Assembly: GCA_965652545.1 (NCBI GenBank)
Contig: CBFGWV010000006.1
Location: forward strand, 1 to 59,359
Origin: CBFGWV01 sp965652545
GTDB lineage: Bacteria; Pseudomonadota; Gammaproteobacteria; Competibacterales; Competibacteraceae
DNA: 59,359 nt
Direction of reading: 5' to 3'
Shown: piece after piece, positions 43,961-52,449 of the stretch
Position numbering within the stretch: the stretch's first letter is position 1
Layout of the letters: every line of letters begins with the position of its first letter
Notes under the pieces: model-generated
The model's database searches: none
Told to the model about the DNA's origin: nothing
Seen by the model: the letters and a program-made list of their open reading frames with translations, nothing else
Translations under genes and position numbers: made by a program

Positions 43961-44686
43961 CTAAGCAACCGGCGATGTACCCCAGGAGCCGCCGCGAGGA
44001 CCAAACACCGCCGTGCCGACACGTACGAGGGTCGCCCCTTCCATGACCGCGGCTTCCAGATCGTCGGACATACCCATCGACAAGGTATCCATGTCGTGAC
44101 CATCGGCATTGAGCGACTCCAGTAGTTGCCGCAACGCCGCCAGGGGCCGGCGCTGTTCAGCCACCGTTGCCGCGGGGGCCGGGATCGCCATCAGACCGCG
44201 CAAGCGCAGACGGGGCAGATCACGCACTACAACGGCAACCGCGGCCACCTCATCCACCGCCAGCCCGCTCTTGCTGGCCTCGGCGCTGATATTGACCTGC
44301 AGGCAGACATTCAACGGCGGCAAGTCGGCGGGACGCTGCTCGGACAGGCGCTTGGCGATCTTGATCCGGTCGACCGTATGCACCCAGGCGAAGCGCTCGG
44401 CGACGGGGCGCGTCTTGTTGGATTGCAGCGGACCGATGAAATGCCACTCCAGATCCAGATCCGCAAGTGCATCCAGCTTTCCCACAGCCTCTTGCAGGTA
44501 GTTCTCGCCGAACCGGTGCTGGCCCGATCGCGCAAGCGCGCGGATAGCCCAGGCCGGCTGGGTCTTGCTCACCGCCAGGAGTCCGGTCGAGCCGGGGGGC
44601 CGGGCCGCCGCCCGTTCCGCAGCCCGGATGCGCGCCATGACACCCTGCCAGCGATCGATCAATTCGTCATCGGCGTGCGCAGTCAT
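43961..44686 (-). CDS. yggS: YggS family PLP homeostasis protein
   Basis: The 241-residue product belongs to the alanine racemase-like PLPBP family. The PLP lysine lies in LLAVSKTQPAWAIRAL, and HRFGENYLQEAVGKL, EWHFIGPLQSNKTRPV and SMGMSDDLEAAVMEGATLVRVGTAVFG are family blocks. It binds pyridoxal phosphate and maintains its homeostasis, without known enzymatic activity. I chose ATG 44686; the frame upstream would cross the divergent pilT promoter region. It is divergent from pilT, which is the standard arrangement. Confidence 0.93.
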   Translation of the reverse strand: MTAHADDELIDRWQGVMARIRAAERAAARPPGSTGLLAVSKTQPAWAIRALARSGQHRFGENYLQEAVGKLDALADLDLEWHFIGPLQSNKTRPVAERFAWVHTVDRIKIAKRLSEQRPADLPPLNVCLQVNISAEASKSGLAVDEVAAVAVVVRDLPRLRLRGLMAIPAPAATVAEQRRPLAALRQLLESLNADGHDMDTLSMGMSDDLEAAVMEGATLVRVGTAVFGPRGGSWGTSPVA

Positions 44687-44763
44687 CGCTTGGGTGTATA
44701 TAGTTTGTGGAAATAACGTCCGCCTCGCCGAGCCTCGCGTCACACAACAAGGGACTCTTCTGC

Positions 44764-45807
44764 ATGAACCTCGACGACCTGCTCCAGTTTTCGGTCAAGC
44801 ATAACGCTTCGGACCTGCATCTGTCGGCGGGCCTTCCGCCGATGATCCGGGTAGACGGCGACGTTCGTCGCGTCAACCTGCCGCCGATGGATCACAAACA
44901 GGTGCACCAATTGGTGTACGACATCATGAACGACAAGCAGCGCAAGGACTACGATGAGTTCCTTGAATGCGACTTCTCGTTCGAGGTCCCCAACCTGGCC
45001 CGCTTCCGGGTCAACGCCTTCAACCAGAACCGCGGCGCGGGTGCGGTATTCCGGACCATCCCGACCAAAATCCTATCGATGGAAGACCTGGGCATGCCCA
45101 AGTCCTTCAAAGACATGGTCGAAGTCCCACGCGGCCTGATCCTGGTCACCGGCCCGACCGGCTCGGGAAAATCCACCACCTTGGCGGCCATGGTGGACTA
45201 CCTCAACAAGAACCACTTCGGGCACATCCTCACCATCGAAGACCCGATCGAGTTCGTGCACACCGCCCAAAAATGCCTGGTCAACCAACGCGAAGTGCAC
45301 CGCGACACGCTCGGCTTCTCCGAAGCCTTGCGCTCGGCACTTCGCGAAGACCCCGACATCATCCTGGTCGGCGAGATGCGCGACCTGGAAACCATCCGCC
45401 TGGCCTTGACCGCCGCCGAGACCGGACACTTGGTGTTCGGCACCTTGCACACCACCTCTGCGCCCAAGACCATCGACCGGGTGATCGACGTCTTCCCGGC
45501 CGGCGAAAAATCCCTCGTCCGCTCCATGCTGTCCGAATCGCTCCAGGCGGTGGTCTCGCAGACCCTGCTGAAAAAGCGCGGCGGCGGACGCGTGGCGGCC
45601 TGGGAGATCATGATCGGCACTTCGGCCATCCGTAACCTCATCCGCGAAGACAAAGTCGCGCAGATGTATTCATCCATCCAGACCGGCGGCGCCTACGGGA
45701 TGCAGACGCTGGATCAGCATCTGATGACGCTGTTCAAACAGGGCGTGATCAGTCGCGAGGATGCGGCGTCCAAGGCCAAGAACAAGCAGGACTTCATTCA
45801 GAAGTAG
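44764..45807 (+). CDS. pilT: Type IV pilus retraction ATPase
   Basis: The 347-residue ATPase powers type IV pilus retraction for twitching motility. It has Walker A GPTGSGKST at 130-137, the Asp box (ILTIEDPIEFVH), Walker B region with EDPDIILVGEMRDLETI and His box (TGHLVFGTLHTTSA), and the retraction-specific AIRNLIRED motif near its C-terminus. Sequence is very close to Pseudomonas PilT. The ATG 44764 begins the conserved MNLDDLLQFS. The usual downstream pilU is absent; the third copy of the 114-bp repeat follows instead. Confidence 0.96.
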   Translation: MNLDDLLQFSVKHNASDLHLSAGLPPMIRVDGDVRRVNLPPMDHKQVHQLVYDIMNDKQRKDYDEFLECDFSFEVPNLARFRVNAFNQNRGAGAVFRTIPTKILSMEDLGMPKSFKDMVEVPRGLILVTGPTGSGKSTTLAAMVDYLNKNHFGHILTIEDPIEFVHTAQKCLVNQREVHRDTLGFSEALRSALREDPDIILVGEMRDLETIRLALTAAETGHLVFGTLHTTSAPKTIDRVIDVFPAGEKSLVRSMLSESLQAVVSQTLLKKRGGGRVAAWEIMIGTSAIRNLIREDKVAQMYSSIQTGGAYGMQTLDQHLMTLFKQGVISREDAASKAKNKQDFIQK

Positions 45808-45891
45808 GCCAAGGGGGCCTCGCGGGCACCCTGGCCCGTCTTGAGGCGCCGCCTCAGCACCGTCGAACCATGGCGAACGGCCGCTGAGGCA

Positions 45892-46005
45892 GCACTGAGA
45901 GTCCGGCGGGTTATGGGCAGACCGTCGGCCGCAGGGATGCGGCCGTCGAGCGCACACGGATGTGTTCACAGCGAGTCTGCCCATAACCCGCCGGACTCTC
46001 AGTGC
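45892..46005 (+). repeat. 114-bp structured repeat, copy C
   Basis: The 31-nt arms 45892-45922 and 45975-46005 are perfectly complementary but differ from the arms of copies A and B at many positions. The 52-nt core in plus orientation has the two GGA-loop hairpins: CGGCCGCA/TGCGGCCG with loop GGGA and CACA/TGTG with loop CGGA. It lies between convergent pilT and the PyrK-like gene, so a transcript passing the pilT stop would carry the GGA orientation. A smaller hairpin TGAGGC-GCC-GCCTCA at about 45842-45856 lies just before it. Confidence 0.92.
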
Positions 46006-46038
46006 GGAGTTTGGGCTCGCGCGTTGGCTGGCCGGCGC

Positions 46039-46722
46039 CTAACCCACCCCGCGCCACTGAAACGCCAGACCGTGAGCGCGAGCCAGATCCGCCAGCGGCT
46101 CAGCCAAACCGTGCCGACCGCAGGCGAAGATCTGCACATCCGCCGCCCCTTGCAAGGTGCCGAGCCAAATCTGCGCCAACTCGCGCACCGAGCCATCGAA
46201 ACACCCTGCCTCATCGGCCCCCGGACAGGCGAGACGGCTCGCCAGCCCCCAGTCCTCGGCCAACGGCAACGCCGCGATGACCCACGACGGCAAATCGGGC
46301 ACGATGATGCGCGAGGGTTGCGGCGGAAACGGCAGCGGTGCCTCCGCCTCCAGCAACAGCAGCGCCTTTACCCGCTCGCGACCGGTCCGCAACTGCCCGG
46401 CCAGGCAGAGCAATGCCGCCAGCCCATCCAGATCGCCAATCAGCAACGCACGCGGGGACACGATCGACAGATCGAACGGTTCACCACCCAAGCCTTCGAC
46501 AGACACCCTGTCCGTGGCCGGCGGGGCTTGGCGCGCCAGGCAATCCACACGCCGTTGATCGACATCCGTACGCAGGATAGGCCAGCGGGCGCCATCGATG
46601 GACAGCCACTGCCCGGCACCGGCACGCGCCAAATCAGCGTCGACCTGCACCCGTAGCCAATTGAAGCCACCGGGGTAGGCGGCGGAGCCCAAAACACGGC
46701 CGCTGCGGGACGAATCAGTCAT
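46039..46722 (-). CDS. PyrK/ferredoxin reductase-like protein lacking a visible Fe-S motif
   Basis: The 227-residue product starts with a barrel-like domain (AAYPGGFNWLRVQVDADLARAGAGQWLSI, residues about 20-48) and has a nucleotide-binding-like half with ALLIGDLDGLAALLCLAGQL and FACGRHGLAEPLADLA. This fits the layout of flavin/NAD-dependent electron transfer subunits such as PyrK. The C-terminal cysteine cluster of PyrK, which binds the [2Fe-2S] centre, is missing; the protein ends soon after the ACGRHG segment. Its start overlaps the pyrC' stop by eight bases, so it belongs to the pyrimidine operon. The exact role is open. Confidence 0.7.
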   Translation of the reverse strand: MTDSSRSGRVLGSAAYPGGFNWLRVQVDADLARAGAGQWLSIDGARWPILRTDVDQRRVDCLARQAPPATDRVSVEGLGGEPFDLSIVSPRALLIGDLDGLAALLCLAGQLRTGRERVKALLLLEAEAPLPFPPQPSRIIVPDLPSWVIAALPLAEDWGLASRLACPGADEAGCFDGSVRELAQIWLGTLQGAADVQIFACGRHGLAEPLADLARAHGLAFQWRGVG

Positions 46723-48004
46723 GGCGTTCGGCATCCAAGGCATACACCAGACGACCCGATAGCAGCGTGTGTGTCACCCGACCCCGGAACGTGCGCCCGA
46801 CGAATGGGGAGTTCCGCCCCCGGCTCTGCAAGGTGCCCGCGTCGGCCACCCACGTGCGCTGCGGGGCCACCACCGTGACATCAGCCACCGCGCCGACGGC
46901 CAAGTGCCCATAAGGCAGATTCAGCGCAGCGGCAGGGGCGGCACTGAGCCGTCTCACCAGGGTGGACAGACTCAACACATCCTGCTCGACCAGATCGAGA
47001 CCCAACGCCAACAGCGTATCGAGGCCCGACACCCCCGGTTCTGTCTCCCCGATCGGGCCGAGCTTCGCATCCAGATCGTGCGGTTGATGATCCGAGCAGA
47101 TCGCATCCAATGTCCCGTCGGCCACCGCCCTCCGCAGGGCGTCACGGTCGGCGGCGCTGCGCAATGGGGGCTGGACATACGCGTGACTGTCGAAGCGGCT
47201 CAGGGCCTCGTCGGTCAAATGCAGGTAATGGATGGCCGTATCGGCCGTCACCGGCAACCCGCGTGCCTTGGCCTCGGCGATCATCGCCACCGAGCGCGCC
47301 GACGACAAGCGCCCGAAATGGACGCGTACACCGACGTCCTCGACCAGCGCCAGATCACGGGCCAGTTGCGCCACCTCGGCCGCCACCGGTATCCCGGCAA
47401 GTCCCAGCCGTGCGGCCGTGGAGCCATCATGTGCAAGACCGAGCGACAACCACGGATCAAGCGGGCTGAGCATGACCGTAAGATTGAAGCTCGCCGCGTA
47501 CTCCAGCGCCCGCCGCAGCACCTGGGTGTTGGCGATCGCGTGCATCCCATTGCTGAACGCAACGCAGCCGGCCTCATGCAAGGCCGCAAGCTCCGCCAGA
47601 TGCTCGCCGGCAAGTCCCTTGGTAAGCGCCCCCAGCGGCAGGACGCGGGCAAAGCCGGCGGCATCGGCACGGCGCCGGATCTGCCGCGCGATGGGCGTGT
47701 CATCGACCACCGGCCGGGTATCCGGCGGGCAGATCAGCGTCGTGACGCCACCGGCGGCGGCGGCATGGGTTTCACTGGCCAGGGTCGCCTTGTGCTCATG
47801 ACCGGGCTCACGCAAGCGTGCGCTCAAATCGACCAGGCCGGGTATGACCAAGCAGCCGGCGGCGTCGATGACCTGGTCGGCGCGAAAGCCCGCCGGCGGC
47901 CGATCCAGCGCGGCGATCCTGCCATCATGAAGATACAGGTCGTGATGTCCATCGCGGTCATTGGCAGGATCGAGCAGGCGGCCGCCACGAATCAGCACAT
48001 CCAT
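46715..48004 (-). CDS. pyrC: Dihydroorotase-like protein without metal-binding histidines (PyrC')
   Basis: The 429-residue protein has the type I dihydroorotase fold, with PGLVDLSARLREPGHEHKATL, the AGGVTTLICPPDT segment and SDHQPHDLDAKLGPIGE. In active enzymes the first block is D-x-H-x-H-x-R-E-P-G; here S61 and R63 replace both histidines, so metal binding should fail. This is the known situation in Pseudomonas PyrC' (PyrX), a non-catalytic partner that holds PyrB in a dodecamer. A true dihydroorotase should be elsewhere in the genome. pyrB precedes it by three bases. Confidence 0.9.
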   Translation of the reverse strand: MDVLIRGGRLLDPANDRDGHHDLYLHDGRIAALDRPPAGFRADQVIDAAGCLVIPGLVDLSARLREPGHEHKATLASETHAAAAGGVTTLICPPDTRPVVDDTPIARQIRRRADAAGFARVLPLGALTKGLAGEHLAELAALHEAGCVAFSNGMHAIANTQVLRRALEYAASFNLTVMLSPLDPWLSLGLAHDGSTAARLGLAGIPVAAEVAQLARDLALVEDVGVRVHFGRLSSARSVAMIAEAKARGLPVTADTAIHYLHLTDEALSRFDSHAYVQPPLRSAADRDALRRAVADGTLDAICSDHQPHDLDAKLGPIGETEPGVSGLDTLLALGLDLVEQDVLSLSTLVRRLSAAPAAALNLPYGHLAVGAVADVTVVAPQRTWVADAGTLQSRGRNSPFVGRTFRGRVTHTLLSGRLVYALDAERHD

Positions 48005-48007
48005 CGT

Positions 48008-48988
48008 TTACAACCCCTCCGCATGTGCCTGGGCGATATTGCCCAGGACGATGGACATGACCGCCATGCGCACTGCGATGCCGTTGGTCACCTGCTCGAG
48101 GATGACCGACTGCGGCCCGTCGACCACATCGGAGGCGATCTCGACACCGCGGTTGATCGGGCCGGGGTGCAGAACGATGGCATCGGGTTTGGCCAGCCGC
48201 AGGCGCTCGGTCGTCAAGCCATAGTGACGGAAGTACTCCGACTCGCTGGGCAAAAGCGCCCCCTGCATCCGCTCACGTTGCAGACGCAGCATCATCACCA
48301 CGTCCACATCGTCCAATCCGGCGTCCATGCGATGGAAAACCCGTGCGCCAAAGGCGTCCATGTCCGCCGGCAGCAACGTGCGCGGCGCGATGACCCGCAA
48401 CTCGCCGACACCCAAGCCGTTGAGCGCGTGCATGCCGGAGCGGGCCACGCGCGAGTGCAGGATATCGCCCACGATCGCCACCGTGAGCGCACCGAAATCG
48501 GGCTTGTGGCGACGAATGGTCATTACATCGAGCATACCCTGGGTCGGATGGGCATGACGTCCGTCGCCGGCATTGAGCACGCCGATATGAGCGGGGGCGT
48601 GGCGGGCGATGAACTCGGCCGCACCGCTGGCGGCGTGGCGGACCACGAACATGTCGCATTGCATCGCTTCGATGTTGCGGATGGTGTCCAGCAGGCTCTC
48701 GCCTTTGGCCGTACTCGATGTATTGATGTTGAGGTTGAGTACATCCGCCGAGAGCCGTTTGGCGGCCAACTCGAACGTGGTGCGGGTACGGGTGGAATTC
48801 TCGAAGAACAGGTTGACGATCGTCTTGCCGTGCAGCGTCGGGAGCTTCTTGACCCGGCGCTCGGCCACCGCCGAGAGGGTTTCGGCAGTATCGAGGATCT
48901 CGGTGAGCTGCTCGCGGCCGAGCCCCTCGGTGGTCAGGAAGTGGCGCAAGCGGCCGGAGGCGTCCAGTTGGATGGCGGCGGCAGTCAT
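48008..48988 (-). CDS. pyrB: Aspartate carbamoyltransferase catalytic subunit
   Basis: The 326-residue enzyme joins carbamoyl phosphate and aspartate in the first committed step of pyrimidine synthesis. The carbamoyl-phosphate site FFENSTRTRTTFELAAKRL and the aspartate-side HPGPINRGVEIASDV with VIVLHPG are present. An N-terminal extension of about 20 residues is seen, as in Pseudomonas PyrB. Its ATG overlaps the pyrR stop by four bases, and the pyrC' gene follows, so the PyrB-PyrC' complex is likely made from one mRNA. No pyrI regulatory subunit is present. Confidence 0.96.
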   Translation of the reverse strand: MTAAAIQLDASGRLRHFLTTEGLGREQLTEILDTAETLSAVAERRVKKLPTLHGKTIVNLFFENSTRTRTTFELAAKRLSADVLNLNINTSSTAKGESLLDTIRNIEAMQCDMFVVRHAASGAAEFIARHAPAHIGVLNAGDGRHAHPTQGMLDVMTIRRHKPDFGALTVAIVGDILHSRVARSGMHALNGLGVGELRVIAPRTLLPADMDAFGARVFHRMDAGLDDVDVVMMLRLQRERMQGALLPSESEYFRHYGLTTERLRLAKPDAIVLHPGPINRGVEIASDVVDGPQSVILEQVTNGIAVRMAVMSIVLGNIAQAHAEGL

Positions 48989-49482
48989 GGTGCGTAAACG
49001 ATATCCAGGGCCAGCGGATCGGGGCCGCGTAATTTGACGCGATCCGAGGCCGACAGGTCCAGCGTCATTCCGGTGGCATCCGGCGCGATCGGCAGTTCGC
49101 GCTGCCCGCGATCGACCAGTACGGCCAGGGTCACCGAGGCGGGCCGACCGAAGTCGAACAGGCTGTTGAGCGCTGCGCGGATGGTGCGGCCGGTATAAAG
49201 CACATCGTCGACCAGGATCAGGTGGCGATCGTCCACATCGAACGGCAAGTCGCTGGGCTTGACCCGCGGATGCATGCCGATGCGGCTGAAGTCGTCGCGG
49301 TAAAACGCAATGTCCAGGGTGCCCATGGGCCCGTCCAGACCCAGGCGGCCGGCAAGCGCCTCGGCCACCCAGACGCCCCCGGTGTGGATGCCCACCAGCG
49401 CCGGGTTGTCCCTCCCGTGACGGCGCAACACCTGGCGAATGTCATCGGCCAGCGCATCCAGTACATCATTGAGTTCGATCAT
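48985..49482 (-). CDS. pyrR: PyrR bifunctional pyrimidine regulator / uracil phosphoribosyltransferase
   Basis: The 165-residue product has the PyrR fold, with the PRPP-binding motif HLILVDDVLYTGRTIRAAL and the ALVGIHTGGVWVAEALA segment. PyrR makes UMP from uracil, and in many bacteria it binds RNA to control pyrimidine genes. It is first in a pyrR-pyrB-pyrC' cluster like that of Pseudomonas. The start overlaps the ruvX stop by four bases. I see no clear anti-terminator upstream, so RNA-based control is not supported here. Confidence 0.94.
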   Translation of the reverse strand: MIELNDVLDALADDIRQVLRRHGRDNPALVGIHTGGVWVAEALAGRLGLDGPMGTLDIAFYRDDFSRIGMHPRVKPSDLPFDVDDRHLILVDDVLYTGRTIRAALNSLFDFGRPASVTLAVLVDRGQRELPIAPDATGMTLDLSASDRVKLRGPDPLALDIVYAP

Positions 49483-49898
49483 GTCGTGGATGCTCCGCTG
49501 CCGGCCCAGGATTCGAGGATGCAGGCCGCTGCGACCCTGTCGATCAGACCCGGGTCACTGCGCCGCTTACGGCCTTTACCTTGTGCATCCAGCCGTTGCG
49601 CTGCGAGGTGAGAGGACAGACGCTCATCCACCAAGTCGGCCGGCAAACCGGTACGCATGGTGAGTTCGGCGGCAAAGCGGGCACATGTGGCGGTCATGGC
49701 GTTCGGCCCACCATCGGCCTGCCAGGGTTGCCCCACCACCAGACGTTGCGGTCGCCAGTCGGCGAGGATCTTGTCGATCCGCAGCCATTGGCCGGCACCG
49801 GCCTCGACGGTCTCCAGCGGGCTGGCGACGCCGGTGAGGGTCTCCATGACTGCGATACCGATGCGCCGCGTACCCAGATCGAAGCCGACGACGGTCAC
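49479..49898 (-). CDS. ruvX: RuvX/YqgF Holliday junction resolvase-like
   Basis: The 139-residue product has the YqgF RNase H-like fold, starting MTVVGFDLGTRRIGIAV, with the later ERLSSHLAAQRLD and SDPGLIDRVAAACILESW segments. Family members are predicted to act in pre-16S rRNA 5' processing or as Holliday junction nucleases. It uses a GTG start at 49898. It lies 10 bases after yqgE and overlaps pyrR, as in many gammaproteobacteria. The three acidic catalytic positions appear to be kept. Confidence 0.93.
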   Translation of the reverse strand: MTVVGFDLGTRRIGIAVMETLTGVASPLETVEAGAGQWLRIDKILADWRPQRLVVGQPWQADGGPNAMTATCARFAAELTMRTGLPADLVDERLSSHLAAQRLDAQGKGRKRRSDPGLIDRVAAACILESWAGSGASTT

Positions 49899-49907
49899 GG
49901 AGCGGCC

Positions 49908-50480
49908 TCAGGCATGACCGGCATCGCCCGAGAGCAGGCGCATATCGACACCCAGCAAGCCCGCCGCCGCCTGCCAGCGCCGCTCGACCGGCAGATCGAA
50001 CAGCACGTCAGCGTCGGCAGGCCCTGACAGCCAAGCGTTCTCGGCCATTTCCTGCTCCAACTGCCCCGGTCCCCACCCCGCGTACCCCAGAGCGACCAGC
50101 CAGCGCCCCGGCCCACGCGCGTTTGCCATGGCGACCAGGACATCCCTGGATGTGGTCAACGACAAGGTGTCGGTAATCGACAGCGTCGCCTCCCATGCGC
50201 TTGGCGCGGTATGCAGGACGAACCCCTGCTCCGGTTGCACCGGTCCACCGGCGAACACTGCGCTGCTACGCACGCGCTCTTCGGTCGGGCCGTCGATCTC
50301 GAGGTGATCGAGAAGCTGGCCCAGCGACAGATCCAGCGGCCGGTTGATGACAATGCCCAATGCGCCGTTGGCATCGTGTTCGCAGATGTACGTAACGGTC
50401 CGGGCGAAATTGGGATCGGCCAGGCTGGGCATGGCGATCAGAAACTGGTTCGCCAGATAGGTGGTGGTATAGCCGTTCAT
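49908..50480 (-). CDS. yqgE: YqgE/AlgH family protein
   Basis: The 190-residue product fits UPF0301 (YqgE/AlgH). The start segment YLANQFLIAMPSLADPNFARTVTYICEHDANGALGIVINRPLDLSLGQLL is the family hallmark, and the YAGWGPGQLEQEMAENAWL block follows near the C-terminus. In Pseudomonas, AlgH affects alginate and other outputs, with no known biochemistry. I chose ATG 50480 because that is where the family begins; the same frame runs open much further upstream. It lies in the tonB-yqgE-ruvX-pyrR order. Confidence 0.92.
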   Translation of the reverse strand: MNGYTTTYLANQFLIAMPSLADPNFARTVTYICEHDANGALGIVINRPLDLSLGQLLDHLEIDGPTEERVRSSAVFAGGPVQPEQGFVLHTAPSAWEATLSITDTLSLTTSRDVLVAMANARGPGRWLVALGYAGWGPGQLEQEMAENAWLSGPADADVLFDLPVERRWQAAAGLLGVDMRLLSGDAGHA

Positions 50481-50602
50481 AGCGCCCCCGTCCCTTCGAT
50501 CGGGTATTGCCGGGTCAGCGTCCATCTCCGCAACCGGTTCGTGTTCATGGCGACAAGTATCCTGGAGCGGTCTGGACATTGACAAGGCGCGCGGCGGATC
50601 GT

Positions 50603-51445
50603 TTACCCGCCGGTGCGCACCCGACCGTCGTCGAACATCCAGCGCCGGGAGAAGCGCAGCGTATCGTAATTGCGCTCCAACTCGGCCGGAAACGGTGCGA
50701 ACGGGGCGGCCATGAGGACGATATCCAGGGCCGCATTGTCCAAAGCGGGATCGCCACACGACTCGGTCACCTTGAGCTTATCGATGCTGCCGTCGGCCTT
50801 CAGCACGATATCCAGCACAGGGCAATGCACCTCCCCCCGGCCCATGGCCGCCGGCGGGAAGTTGTTCTCCCCCACCCGCTGGACCTTGTCGACCCAGGCC
50901 TGGATGTAGAACTCTTCCATCGTCGTCATCGCGCGCATATCCAGCCGCTTCTCGCGCGGATTGGACGGCGGTTCGGGCAGCCCGGCACGGGCCAGCGCCA
51001 AACCCATGGACTGGATTTCAGACCCGGTTAGCGCGGGAGCGGGAGCCGGCACCGGCGCGGGGGCCGGCGGAGGCGGCTCGGCCTCGGTCTGCTCCGGTGC
51101 CGCGGCGCGGGTATCCACCACTTGCGGCGTCTGAACCGGCTCGGGCTTCGGCTCAGGCGGATCCGGGACGTATTCCTCAACAGGCTGCGGTTCCGCCGGC
51201 GCCTGGGCGGCTGGCGCCGCCGGCTGTTCGGGCAACGGCGGAGACACCACAGAGGACTCGGGCACCGGTGCCGTCCGTGGCGTCAGCGCAACCCGCAGCG
51301 CCGGGGCCGGACGCGGTGGCGAATAGGCCAGGTCCAGCCCGATCAGCACCAGCAGGAAGCCATGCAGGACAAGGGCCACCACGACAGCCACGGCCAACGT
51401 CTGTTCATTACCGGGGCTGGCACCTACCCGTTCGGCGATCGCCAT
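50603..51445 (-). CDS. tonB: TonB-type energy transducer protein
   Basis: The 280-residue protein has an N-terminal membrane anchor (LAVAVVVALVLHGFLLVLIGLDLAY, about residues 17-41), a long proline/alanine/glutamate-rich periplasmic spacer (about 45-140), and a TonB C-terminal-like domain (about 185-275, with DPALDNAALDIVLMAAPFAPFP). TonB proteins pass proton-motive force energy to outer-membrane receptors. Its location before gshB and pilG matches Pseudomonas TonB3, which is linked to twitching motility. ExbB and ExbD are not in the window. Confidence 0.9.
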   Translation of the reverse strand: MAIAERVGASPGNEQTLAVAVVVALVLHGFLLVLIGLDLAYSPPRPAPALRVALTPRTAPVPESSVVSPPLPEQPAAPAAQAPAEPQPVEEYVPDPPEPKPEPVQTPQVVDTRAAAPEQTEAEPPPPAPAPVPAPAPALTGSEIQSMGLALARAGLPEPPSNPREKRLDMRAMTTMEEFYIQAWVDKVQRVGENNFPPAAMGRGEVHCPVLDIVLKADGSIDKLKVTESCGDPALDNAALDIVLMAAPFAPFPAELERNYDTLRFSRRWMFDDGRVRTGG

Positions 51446-51495
51446 GAATATCTCGATGAACGCATGACCCGGCAGTATACCGGTGGGGCGAGGCG

Positions 51496-52449
51496 CTAGG
51501 CGACGCCCCGCAACTGTGCGATGCGCGCCATCAGGCGGTCGGTGATGTCCAACCCGTACTGCGCATCGAGCTCACGGGCACAGGTCGGGCTGGTGACGTT
51601 GATCTCAGTGAGATAGTCGCCGATCACATCCAGCCCCACGAACAACAGCCCCATTGCCTTGAGCGTGGGTGCGACCTCTGCGCAGATCCATCGGTCACGC
51701 TCGCTCAGCGGTACACCGACACCGCGCCCGCCGACCGCGAGATTGGCCCGCGTCTCGCCCTTGGCCGGAATACGCGCCAGCGCGTAAGGCACCGGCTCTC
51801 CGTCTACCAGGAGTATCCGCTTGTCGCCCTCGAGGATCTCCGGCACGAAGCGCTGCGCCATGATCTGGCGATGGCCCAGTTCAGTCACGGTTTCGAGAAT
51901 GGCGCCGATGTTCGGGTCGTCCGTGCGCAGCCGGAACACCGACATGCCGCCCATACCATCCAATGGCTTAACTACGATGTCCTGGTGCTCTGCGAGGAAA
52001 TCCCGGATACCATCGATCCTGCGGGTCACCAGGGTCGGAGGGCAGCACTGCGGAAAGCGCAGGGCGAAGAGCTTCTCGTTGGCATCGCGCAGCGCCTGGC
52101 AGCGGTTGACCACCAGGGTACCGCGAAGCTCGGCGAGCTCGAGCAACTGGGTGGCATAGACGTATTCGAGATCGAAAGGGGGGTCCTTGCGCATTAGAAC
52201 GACATCGAGCGCATGCACTGGTATGACCTCGGGTGCGGCCAATTCGAACCAGTCCTCGCGATTGTCGCGCACGATCAGCGCACGCCCGGTACCATGGGCG
52301 ACGCCGTCGCGGATAAACAGGTCGGCCATCTCGAAGTACGTCAGTTGCCAGCCGCGGCGTTGGGCGGCAAGCAACATGGCCAAGGTGGTGTCCTTGTAGG
52401 GTTTTATGGTCGCGATGGGGTCCATCACGACACCGATGCGTAGGCTCAT
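51496..52449 (-). CDS. gshB: Glutathione synthetase
   Basis: The 317-residue ATP-grasp enzyme joins glycine to gamma-glutamylcysteine, giving glutathione. The N-terminal MDPIATIKPYKDTTLAMLLAAQRRG, the VVKPLDGMGGMSVF ATP-loop and the DVIGDYLTEINVTSPTCARELD C-terminal block are hallmarks. It is divergent from the pil-chp genes, and its start is ATG 52449. The position before pilG is conserved in Pseudomonas-like genomes. Confidence 0.96.
   Translation of the reverse strand: MSLRIGVVMDPIATIKPYKDTTLAMLLAAQRRGWQLTYFEMADLFIRDGVAHGTGRALIVRDNREDWFELAAPEVIPVHALDVVLMRKDPPFDLEYVYATQLLELAELRGTLVVNRCQALRDANEKLFALRFPQCCPPTLVTRRIDGIRDFLAEHQDIVVKPLDGMGGMSVFRLRTDDPNIGAILETVTELGHRQIMAQRFVPEILEGDKRILLVDGEPVPYALARIPAKGETRANLAVGGRGVGVPLSERDRWICAEVAPTLKAMGLLFVGLDVIGDYLTEINVTSPTCARELDAQYGLDITDRLMARIAQLRGVA

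Noticed and set aside
46769..48997. 742-codon open frame on the plus strand
   Set aside because: It is antisense to pyrC' and pyrB, both clearly real. Its protein is arginine/glutamine/histidine-rich without domains, a usual GC-rich shadow.
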